Assembly: GCA_010279815.1 (NCBI GenBank)
Contig: QEOQ01000439.1
Location: 123,394-145,301, forward strand
Length of the DNA: 21,908 nt
Reading direction: 5' to 3'
DNA from: Brachionus plicatilis
Taxonomy: Eukaryota; Rotifera; Eurotatoria; Ploima; Brachionidae
A program made the translations under genes and the position numbers. The notes under the pieces were generated by a model, which was not told the origin of the DNA, did no database searches, and saw only the letters and a program-made list of their open reading frames with translations. Positions 7,653 to 16,483 of this stretch are shown in pieces (positions within the stretch are counted from its first letter, which is position 1; every line of letters begins with the position of its first letter).

Positions 7653-8251
7653 TATATTTGACATACTGAATGATAATGCAGTCTTATTGACTTGCATCCC
7701 ATGAACAGAGATAAGTGATTTTTTTTTAATACTTTGAAAAAATTTTGAATCTGGATTTAATTTTTCAACTTATATGGATGAACATCCTCCCGTATACTAA
7801 TTATTGGATAAAATCTTTCCCAAATATTTGAAAATTAAACTTTTAAGTTAGGGCGTAATTTTTTTTAGATTTGACTTTTTTAAATCAAGCATAGAATTTC
7901 AACATCTTTAAAATCTACTGCCATTATTTTTTTTCCTTTTCATGTTAATAGCGATTTTTTATTATTTTGGCTTTTTATTTGAATTCCATATATTCTGAGT
8001 TCAAAATTTGTTTTTTTCTTTTTAATTTTCTTAGCCACAATCAAAAAAATCCGATTAAAGGAAAGGAAAAAGGAAAGGAAGAAGGAACTTAGTTTAATTA
8101 TGTCCTATAACTTAACTTCCCTCCTTTTCCTCTTTTTTATTCCTTTTTATTCCTTTTTTTTATCTTTTATTTATTATTTATTTTTCAGTAAAATTAAAAT
8201 ATCAATACAAAAGTTAAAAATAGAATAAAATATTAATTAATGACTAGATCA
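7653..8251. other. AT-rich intergenic region with a purine/pyrimidine inverted repeat
   Basis: No coding signal. Around 8058-8090 lies a pure-purine run (GGAAAGG units), followed by its imperfect pyrimidine complement at 8114-8160 (TTCCCTCC, TTTTCCTC, TTCCTTTT). The pair could fold as a hairpin; it may be a worn MITE or low-complexity sequence. Confidence 0.4.
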
Positions 8252-8349
8252 ATCCTGACTTCTGCTATCTGTTCTATTTTGACCTATTGAAAGAAGACAA
8301 ATTACCAAATTAGTATGACCTGTGATTGTTTTGATGCATTGTGAGTTTT
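8252..8349 (-). pseudogene. isolated WD40 repeat fragment, antisense to the WD40 gene
   Basis: On the minus strand it reads NSQCIKTITGHTNLVICLLS then IGQN, matching one blade of the intact gene almost exactly for about 25 residues. The asgs-DktIkIW half is then scrambled. It is a single unit with no start or neighbouring blades. It shows that the WD40 cassette has been copied in inverted orientation about 650 bp downstream. Confidence 0.8.
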
Positions 8350-8401
8350 AAAATTTTTCTCACTCTAATTTTCTTTGAATATTAGTCAATTCTTTAATAT
8401 C

Positions 8402-8593
8402 TCCTCATCATCTGCACTAAACGACTTGATAGATTCCTTTGTCTGCTGTCTTTATTGCTGCAAACATTTTCATATAGCTTTATAAACATAATATATTGCT
8501 TCTGTACAGTAGTTCCAGTAAGGATCCTTTTCCAGTCTATTTCCTTCAAGTACGCCTTCATGCCCTCGTTATTTCCTCTAAAGTATTATATTT
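8402..8593 (-). pseudogene. LINE fragment (endonuclease-RT linker region)
   Basis: An uninterrupted minus-strand frame of about 64 codons reads YFRGNNEGMKAYLKEIDWKR then ILTGTTVQKQYIMF and IKLYENVCSNK. This matches the linker between endonuclease and reverse transcriptase of jockey/CR1/RTE-like LINEs (..kgN.egmr.yL.eidW...l.g..ve..w..F...l...). Neither enzymatic domain is present, so this is a fragment. The family within LINEs is not resolved. Confidence 0.55.
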
Positions 8594-8783
8594 AATATTT
8601 ATTTAATTCACCTTTTTTGCTTATATCTTTCTTTAAGTATGATTGTTGATAATCTGCGTGTTCTAATATTTTCCCCTGTTCCATTTCAAAAATTCTAGTG
8701 ATAAAATCGAATATGTCATATTCGAACCGATATTCGAATAAGTAGAATTTCGAATAAAAATTAGGTAAGAAATAAATTTTGAA

Positions 8784-10222
8784 TTATAAATATTTTTGAA
8801 TAATATACTTGAAAATTAATTTTTTTAAATTAAAAATTGAATATCTAAAATATTCGATTTAGAATTTGAAAATATAAAATTTTTGGATCAAAATCTGAAT
8901 ATAATAAATACTCAATTTAATATTTGAAAACAAAAATTAATCAAAAAAACAATTGATCAAAAAAATTTAATTAAAATAGAATTCATTAAATAAATTGAAT
9001 TTCAATTCGATTTGGATACTAAAAGTTTGCCAGTTTATCACCAGTCAACAAAACTCTTATAACATTTCCTCCATTACAATAGTCTCATCCATCTTACCAT
9101 GTCCCAAAAAATAGCTGTTCTGATTTAACCAACGCTACAAGAGAAGACCAAACTAAATTTTCAAATACTTAATTCTTCAAATATTCTATTCGAATTTTTA
9201 TAATTTTAAATTTTTAGTTGAATTTATCTAAAATTCAAGTAGTTTTTTAAATTAAAGTTAAACTCGAATTTTAATTTCAAAAATAAAAATAAATCAAATA
9301 TAAATTCAAATTTATCTTATATTCATGATTTTATTCGAATATCCTACTTTTTCAATTGTCTTTTCAAATTTTTTATTTATTCAAGTTTCAATTTTTGCCC
9401 AAAAAGCAAATTCGATTTCATCACTATAAAATTCTCTCCATTCCATCTGTTATTAAAGATACAAAATTTTAGTCATATTCAACAATTCGCGAAGTTTTTT
9501 CAATGTGATGTAATGTTTTTTTTTTTTGCTGATAAAAAAATTTAACTGATAAAAAGAAATACTTCTCAGATTTAATGAATAATTTTTTAATTTGAGACAC
9601 TGTTTGATTTAAAAAACCGCCCTCAACTAAAATAATCAGTTATACTTCGGTACGACACTACAGAATATTTTATAATAATTAAAATTTTAAATGAATACTC
9701 TAACATTAAATATAAATAAATAAAAGTGATGAAAACGAATTTAGTTTTTGGACACAAATTGAAACTTGAATAAATAAAAAATTTGAAAAGACAACTGAAA
9801 AAGTAGTCTACTCGAATTAATTCTTGAATATAAGATAAATTTGAATTTATTTTTGATTTATTTTTATTTTTGAATATTTGAAAAATTAAGTATTAGAAAA
9901 TTTAGATTTATGTACTCTTGGAGCGTTGGTTAAATCAGAACAGCTATTTTTTGGGACATGATAAGATGGATGAGACTATTGTAATTGGAGAAAATGTTAT
10001 AAGAGTTTTGTTGACTGGTGATAAACTGGCACACTTTTAGTGCTCCATTAATCGAATTGAAATTTAATCTATTATTAAATTCTTATTAAATAAAAATTTT
10101 TTTGATCAATTATTTTTTTTTATTTATTTAAATTTTCAAATTTTAAATTGGACATTTTAGACATTCAATTTTTAATTTAAATAAATTAATTTTTAAGTAT
10201 ATTATTCAAAAATATTTATAAG
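8784..10222. repeat. 1.4-kb fold-back (long imperfect inverted repeat)
   Basis: The left arm (8784-9425) is closely complementary to the right arm (9725-10222), around a spacer of about 300 nt. The best-preserved core is 9025-9140 against 9925-10040: gtcccaaaaaatagctgttc and gtcaacaaaactcttataac on the left have exact complements on the right. The left arm carries about 95 extra bases near 9187-9285, and the arms may extend weakly outward past 8784. No transposase, obvious TSD or long ORF was found. Transcription through it would give a long hairpin RNA. It could be a fold-back transposon, two inverted copies of an unknown repeat, or a local inverted duplication. Confidence 0.9.
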
Positions 10223-10559
10223 GCTTCAGAAATTCAAAACTTAAGTGCTATCTGAATCTCTAATTTTTTACTTTGAATAAGTCCTTAGAACTTCTCAAAT
10301 TCAATTTTTTTTGGGGAACTAAAAAAAAAAATTTTATAAAGGTTTTTAAAAAGAACTAACCCTTTAGAAAGTTGTAGATCTTTCAGACTCAATTACTCAA
10401 AGATAATATTGAAATCTTTACCTGTGCTAATTTAATTAATGCTGTTTTGACCTAGATATTTTTTTTCAATTGCTAATATGAATAATTTATTTTGAGCTTT
10501 GCTAATTTAATAATTACCCCCCCCCCCCCAACATCATCGACTAATAAAAACATTTATCC
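10223..10559. other. non-coding stretch ending in a 13-C run
   Basis: AT-rich with no coding signal, apart from a run of 13 cytosines at 10517-10529 that is striking in such AT-rich DNA. The 5' end of the Helitron probably lies near or within this stretch but no terminus could be recognised. Confidence 0.4.
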
Positions 10560-10805
10560 ATCAATAGAAATAGACACCACACAAATTTCAAAATCAAATA
10601 AGGAATCCCCTGATGTTTCTAAACCAAAAAAAAGAACAAGAACAATGGCAGCTAACAAATGACAACAACCGATGTAACTACTCATAATTTCATAATAAAC
10701 ATATATATTTAATTAAAATTTTAATACTTGTCTAAAATGATTAATGATTAATAAAAATATTAATAATATTTATTTAGATTTTTTAAAATACTAAGTTAGC
10801 CTTAA

Positions 10806-12454
10806 AACTCAATGATTAATCAAAAACAAGTTGAAAAATCTTTTGTGCACCAATTAAGACATTTTCCTCCAATCAGGGTATAGTTTGCTAAATCTCTTAA
10901 TGAAAACATAATAATTAAAACTTGATAGAATTTAAATCCAATTGAAGCTTTAAACGAAGCCTTCATTTGTGAAATATATAATAATACGCCTAAAAGAAAA
11001 CCTGATTCTGAGATTGATGCAACATGTAAATCGAACAAAAAGCAACGTACCTTATTAATATCACCACTCAATAACGTAAGGTTATTTTTACCTAAATTGA
11101 AACAAAAATTAAATCACTTGAATTCAAAAAGGCCGTTCTCAACATTGATCTTAATCAATCTATTTTATACTTAAATGTATGTGTATGTAGTGGAACTGAT
11201 CATAGAACTAAAAAAAGCTCTAAATGATTGTTTTTTTAGCAAAAATAATTCTATATCTAAAAATAACAGACACACGAATCAGTTGAAACTAAACAGTCAA
11301 CAGCTCACTCATAATTCTCACGATTCTATAAATCAAATTTTAACAGATTTGACTCGTTGTTCATGTGGAGGCTCAGACCAAAAAAAACTCATAGTGTCAA
11401 ATGTCCAAATTATAATAAAAAGAATCAACCTCCTAACAAAGACACACAACCCACAAAAGAATTCGACCCTTTTTTTTCAACAATTGTCATGAATTATGGC
11501 TAATTAAACACAAAAGGTGTGATACTTGCTCAATTTCTAATCGATTTACAGAAGCAAATGATATGATACCTGGTCATCATTTGTTTACTGATGAAATTAA
11601 AAAATGTTTTTTCGATTTGAAAATGATTGAAGAGATGCTAATATCTCCTATTTTATCTGTTATGTCAGTTTATCGATTAGCTGGTGGTCAATATGTAAGT
11701 AGAGGATATGTTGTAAATTTTAATCAGGATATTTCAGGAATTGTATTTTCTCTACCCAGACTTGTCACCGAATTATCTTTGCTTATAGTAAAACAAATAA
11801 TACATCGAAAGACTTTAAAATTATTAAAATAAGAGTTCAAACAACCCTTAATTTTTTAATCGAAACAATCCGATATGGAAACAAAACCAAGTTTCAATAA
11901 ATCATATTAATCTTGATTCCTTACCAGATGACAATGTTCCCGAAAATTAAATGAAATTTTTGATGACAAATTGAATCATAACGATTATACAGAGATGTTT
12001 GACCTAAAATTTCTGGAAATGCTACTGAAGAAGACCACAATGAGCACTTCTTTTCAATGCCCGAACAAGAACAAGCACAATTAGATAGAGTTAAACAAAA
12101 GATATTATGGTCAAATGTCAGTACATCACCAGTAAACGAATTCAACATTGATGGAATGTGTTCGTTGATATTCCCAAAGTTATTTCCTTTTGGAAAAGGC
12201 GATCCTAAAGTCTAGACCACAAAATGTAACTGAAACTCAAGGATTTCATCATTTATTAAAAAACGCTTCAAAGACCCAATAAGTAATCAATACTTCTATC
12301 CATTAGCTGAACATCCTAGGTTCAAGTTTTAGGCTTATGATCGAATAAGCAGGCATCGAACTTTGGATCAAACCAAAGTTTATTTCAATCAAAACCAAGG
12401 CGATGCAAACCTTACACTCACAGATTTAAAAAAAAATGATCAACGATGGCTCAG
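10806..12454 (+). pseudogene. Helitron protein, N-terminal part
   Basis: Readable pieces in order: EALNEAFICEIYNNTPKRK (near 10950-11005); RCSCGGSDQKK (11355-11390), a zinc-knuckle-like block found in Helitron N-termini; PGHHLFTDEIKKCFFDLKMI then EEMLISPILSVMSVYRLAGG and QYVSRGYVVNFNQ (11570-11730), a conserved Helitron segment; LDSLPDDNVPENLNEIFDD (about 11905-11965); EQAQLDRVKQKILWS, PVNEFNIDGMCSLIFPKLFP and FGKGDP (12070-12210); then QNVTETQGFHHLLKNASK and FNQNQGDANLTLTDLKK up to the intron. Frameshifts and stops lie between the pieces. The first ATG used here (10811) is arbitrary because the true N-terminus is not recognisable. Confidence 0.75.
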
Positions 12455-12515
12455 GTTATTATTAATTTTTTAATTTATAAATAAAATTAATTAATTAATT
12501 CTAATCTATATGCAG
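12455..12515 (+). other. 61-bp spliceosomal intron in the Helitron gene
   Basis: GT (12455-12456) to AG (12514-12515), AT-rich, with a branch-like CTAAT 14 bp before the acceptor. Removing it joins LKKMINDGS to AEQILKRMTPYSANITG through a phase-1 Ala codon, restoring the expected Helitron text. The 9-A run just upstream needs a one-base correction to enter this frame. Confidence 0.65.
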
Positions 12516-12815
12516 CTGAACAAATCCTTAAGCGTATGACCCCTTATTCCGCGAATATAACTGGGTAAAATGCATATTGGTATCAACGTAGATGTGAATT
12601 AGAAACTACATTCGAACAAAAAAAGCCTGCGACTATTTTTTTTTCATTTTTTTATATGCCGACAACCACTGGGTAGACCTACATCGTCTTTAACCAGGTG
12701 GCTATTCAGATGACCCCAAAGTCAGATAACAAAATGTTCTTAGAAATCCACATTTAGTTGATTGGTACTTTAGTGTAAGGCTTAATGAATATTTACAAAT
12801 GGCATACAATTATCG
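12516..12815 (+). pseudogene. Helitron protein, start of the Rep region
   Basis: Reads EQILKRMTPYSANITG-NAYWYQRRCELETTFEQ (one stop at the dash), then in a shifted frame FFYADNHWVDLH, PGGYSDDPKV and NVLRNPHLVDWYFSVRLNEY. The D.HW.DLHRL and HLvdwyF..R..e motifs are standard just before the Helitron HUH motif. The MULE begins immediately afterwards, so the segment continues at 15212. Confidence 0.75.
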
Positions 12816-15203
12816 TTCACCAATAATATTTTTTTTATTCACCAAAATAATAAAGAATATCACCCAAAAAATATAATCTAAGGCGAAACTCGATTACCAA
12901 AATTTAACACCTAATTAATGTATTTTGTCGCAAATTTATTCTTAATTGACACCAAAAAATCACAATTCCCTATGCAAATTAAACCACCAATTCAAAATAG
13001 GTTTCTAAACTAAATTAATCTTAATTTAACCAAATTAATTTATACTTCACCAATTCAATTTTTTATTCACCAAAAATATTATAAATAGTATTTTTCGTTA
13101 TGTTATTTTACCACAAATCCTTAAAAAATCAATTGAAACTCAATCGATACGATGGCAACAACGGTGATTCAAGATAACACAGTATCGTCATCAAGTGAAA
13201 ACGTACTTGTATATCAAGATACTAGTGATGATGTAGATTCGGATATTGAATCTGAGACATTGAACAGAAAAAGGAAAAGAAGCAAAGGTCAAGTATACAA
13301 CGTGCACAACAATTATCAGTTATTTGATGAAGCTTTGGAAGCACTCAATAAATTAGGCAATTGGAGAAAACACCGCAAGCATTATACCAGCGATGGAGCA
13401 AAACATTATTTTAAATGCAGCAACAGCAAGTGTCAAATGAAAGCCTACATTTTAATTAAGAGTGATGACAACAAGGTGGTCCTATGCATAAATGAAAATT
13501 AACAGGAACATGGCGATGAAATAACATCCAAATTACCCAAAAGCACCCAAGAAGCGATTATTGAATTATTCGAAAATGGAATAAGTAAACCAATTCAAAT
13601 CCTCAATGGCTTAAGCAAGAAATCAAACATTGAAAAGCCTACCAAAGCCCAATTAGCGAATTTCCTTGCAAGATACAAAAACAAAAAATATGGTGAACAC
13701 AAAGTATCTTTAGGAATATTAGAAGAAATGATAAAAACGTATACATCTATCCCAACTGATCAAGAACTAGACAAGATGTTTTTAAGCAATTACGAAATTT
13801 CATATGACGATTCACAAGACAAATCACAATTGAGAGTTTTTTTTACATCCAGACGACTTTTATCTGCAATAGTTCATGTCACTCACGTCAATTTAGATGG
13901 AACTTATAAATTGATTTGGAACGGTTTCCCTGTTATAATAATTGGTACAACAGACAGATGCAAGCATTATCACCCTTTCGGTTTGGCTTTGACAAAATCA
14001 GAAACAGAATCGGATTACGAATTTATATGCAATAGTTTAAAAATTGCTGTTTCTAAAATAAACTTACCAGCTTTTTTGCCAACTATATGAATTGCTGATG
14101 GTAGTGACGCAATAACAAATAGATATGAGCTAGCTTTTGGTTAGCCTAGTAAAAGAATTATGTGTTGGGCCCATGTGCTTAGAAATGTTAATAAGCACTT
14201 AGTTTCAATTCCAAGTGAGACCAGGAATGCAATTATATCAGATATCATGGTAATACAATTATCAATCAATGAAGATATATTCAAAGCAGCGATTCGATTA
14301 TTTTGTGATAAATGGCTTTTAGAAAATGACTCACTCGTTGAAAATTTCATAAAGTATTTTGAAGAACAATGGTTTACAAAACAACCTGGTTGGTACGAAG
14401 ACCACGCTCTAGGTTATCCAAGTTCAAACAATGCTTTAGAATCAACTAATCGCTATATAAAGGAACAATCTACTTTCAAAGATCGACTTTCTGTACCGAG
14501 ATTTATATCAGTTGTAGATGAACGAATCATTCATTTTTGGTCAACCAATAGAGATCCAGCTGAAAAAAATACCAAAGCATTTAAGACCCAAGTCGAGATA
14601 ACACTTGCAGATTGGACAGCCGCTGCACAATGGTTACAAAGAAAACAACCGGTCATTAAACATAAAATAAACAATAACCTAAAATTATATTTTGTCGGCA
14701 ATAAAAATAATCAACAAATTGATCAAACATATGTTGACAACTGGATGACTGTTCACCTAAATTGTGATTGGGATGAATTCGAGGATTACAAAAAGCACGA
14801 ACCTTTACTATATGTCATAGTACCCGATTTAGTCGATTTCAAGAACGGAAAATGTTCATGTAGATAGTACATCGAGAATAACATTTGCAAGCACTTAATT
14901 GGTATATCAAAAATTCTTAATATTCCTGAATGTGAAATACCACTATCAGCGAAAAATATTCCTATCGGCGAAAAAAGAAAACCTGGAAGACCTGCAAAGG
15001 CAAAACAAACCTTGATAATTCAGTAATTATTTTTGGTGATAAAAACTATTATTTTGGTTGAAATAAATATTTTTATGGTTTAAAACAATTAATAAATTTG
15101 GTGAAATAAAATTGTTTTGGTGAAAAATATATTTATTTGGTTCATTTTTTAATATTTTTTTGGTGATTTATTTTGGTGAAGAATTTGATAATTATTTGGT
15201 GAA
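12816..15203 (+). mobile_element. nested MULE transposon with TIRs
   Basis: The ends are TTCACCAATAATATT (12816) and its counterpart ...AATAATTATTTGGTGAA (ending 15203). The inverted repeats match for about 45 bp with small gaps. TTCACCAA-like motifs recur every 20-25 bp inside both ends (for example 12838, 12860, 13050 and 13070; on the other side 15033, 15097, 15116, 15161, 15173 and 15195). One transposase gene lies between. Removing it brings together the two halves of the Helitron Rep domain, so it inserted into the Helitron. No clear 8-10 bp target duplication was visible. Confidence 0.85.
13152..15026 (+). pseudogene. MULE transposase, single frame with four in-frame stops
   Basis: 624 codons in one frame without any frameshift, interrupted by TAA 13500-13502, TGA 14088-14090, TAG 14142-14144 and TAG 14865-14867. 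The N-terminus is acidic, followed by a KRKRSKG nuclear-localisation patch (residues 40-46) and a FLYWCH/WRKY-like zinc finger beginning C89-x4-C94. The MULE catalytic core shows Asp249 (NLDGTYK), Asp316 (IADGSDAI), CWAH (338-341) and Glu430 (NALESTNR). A SWIM zinc finger C568-x-C570...C579-x-H581 spans the last stop, and a basic AT-hook-like tail (KRKPGRPAKAK) precedes TAA 15024. All three catalytic residues and the TIRs remain, so it is younger than the Helitron host. Whether the stops are real mutations, sequencing errors or bypassed cannot be told from here. Confidence 0.9.
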
Positions 15204-15211
15204 GTAGAAAT

Positions 15212-15983
15212 TTAGTGCCTTTACAAATTGTCTTTGACGGTACTTTTCAATGTGAATGCCGCTGGCATAGATATGAGTGGCAAGCGCGCTCATCTATTCA
15301 CGCACACGGAGCTGCTAGTTTTAAAAACGACCCAGGTATAACTGAGCTTACAACCAAAGTTTACATAGGCAGAAAATTCGAAAAAGAGTTAATCTCACAA
15401 AACATTTCAGATGATAGAAAATCGCAAATTTTGGACTTAATCAAACAAGGCAAAGAGGCTGAAGAGACTGTGATTAAATATGCAGAAACTCTACAATCTG
15501 CGTCTAATCCACGTACTTGTCCGTCATGTAACACTGCACCTGAAACACATCCGTGTACGATTGATTTTACAAATCTTAACCCCGAACAACATCTGAAAGA
15601 TTATGATGACATAATTAATTGCGTTCAAAGACACGTTGTCGCCCAGGTACTGTAAGTCGAAAAAAGGAAATAAAAAATGTCGTCTTAAATTTCCTCACGA
15701 TTTAATTGAAAAGACTGAAATTGTATTCAAAGAAACCGAAAATACAGGAATTGCTGATGTCAAGCTCAAAAGAAATGATCCTCACCTAAATGTACACAAT
15801 ATTATTACATGTCATCGTTGGAGAGGCAACACTGACATGCAAATAATATTGGATAAAAATGCTGCTATACGATACATGGTCAAGTATGCTTCAAAAGCCG
15901 AAAAGTCAAGCCAAACTTTTATCGAAACGTTTAAATCAGTCATGAGCATTCAAAAGAATAAGATAATCCGAAATCAAAACTAA
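15212..15983 (+). pseudogene. Helitron Rep (HUH/Y2) nuclease domain
   Basis: Cuts and rejoins single-stranded DNA in rolling-circle transposition. 15215-15655 carries HRYEWQARSSIHAHGAASF, with the two-His metal motif HAHG. Next come CPSCNTAPETHPC and NCVQRH. After a frameshift near 15640, the text continues KKCRLKFPHDL, LKRNDPHLNVHN and HRWRGNTDMQIILDKNAA, and ends with IRYMVKYASKAEKSSQTF, which holds the catalytic YxxKY tyrosines. Both His and both Tyr are retained. The first frame runs on from the MULE junction, and the preceding part of the domain is at 12516-12815. Confidence 0.85.
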
Positions 15984-16483
15984 GATTCTTTAATGCTTAA
16001 ATTTTCGTGAGGACAACGAGACATTGGACAATCAGAAGTTTGTAGGCTTCTGATTGTTATAATTTAATGTGAGTGAGTGTTATAATTTAATGAAAGTGAG
16101 TGGATAATGTTTATAATTTGATTGATTTTTGTCAAGCATTTCAATTAGTAAACAAGCAATACAAACTTCGTAAAAATGCCGAAAAAATAATTGTGATTAA
16201 TCATCCAAAAATTCGATCTAATCCATTAGATTTAGCTAATCATCGTAGTTTTTGCTACTACCAGTTAATTAAATACAGTTCTTGGGACCAATCAAATATA
16301 CACCAAATACTCAACAAAGAAACATCAATTCAAAGATTTGATACGTTTATTAAATTAGCTCCAGTAAGAGTTATATTCAGTTTGAATTTTTTTAATGAAT
16401 TTTTAAAAGAGCTTAAAAGAATTCGCGTTGAAATTGACGCTGAAGCAATACAGAATATATATCAACTGATTTTACTGAACTAA
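15984..16483 (+). pseudogene. Helitron Rep-helicase linker
   Basis: GQRDIGQSEVCRLL (about 16014-16055) is the conserved Helitron stretch after the Rep tyrosines. The frame is then wrecked by a 23-bp tandem duplication. From 16100 an open frame reads VYNLIDFCQAFQLVNKQY, RSNPLDLANHRSFCYYQLIK and YSSWDQSNIHQILN, matching the Helitron segment ahead of the helicase (..yCkyqLikykPW...). The ATG at 16100 is not a true start. Confidence 0.7.
16028..16100. repeat. 11-bp stem-loop next to a 23-bp tandem duplication
   Basis: ACAATCAGAAG (16028-16038) and its exact complement (16047-16057) enclose 8 nt. Immediately after, tgttataatttaatgtgagtg and its two closing bases (16055-16077) are repeated at 16078-16100 with two changes. 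The hairpin half overlaps conserved coding text (GQSEVCRLL), so it is not a Helitron terminus. Confidence 0.7.

Noticed and set aside
10820..11071. 83-residue minus-strand frame
   Set aside because: Antisense to Helitron N-terminal text (EALNEAFICEIYNNTPKRK) on the plus strand.
11921..12148. 75-residue minus-strand frame
   Set aside because: Antisense to conserved Helitron sequence around the LDSLPDDNVPENL and ILWS blocks.
14141..14350. 69-residue minus-strand frame
   Set aside because: Antisense to the MULE transposase CWAH region; no domain of its own.
13152..15026. Stop-codon reassignment as explanation for the in-frame stops
   Set aside because: All three stop codons occur inside coding text, and intact frames nearby (WD40 gene, LINE) end at single TGA codons where the protein should end, so a changed code is unlikely.
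16028..16057. Stem-loop as the Helitron 3' terminus
   Set aside because: It lies in the middle of the protein, overlapping GQSEVCRLL, with helicase text continuing for 1.9 kb and no CTRR end behind it.
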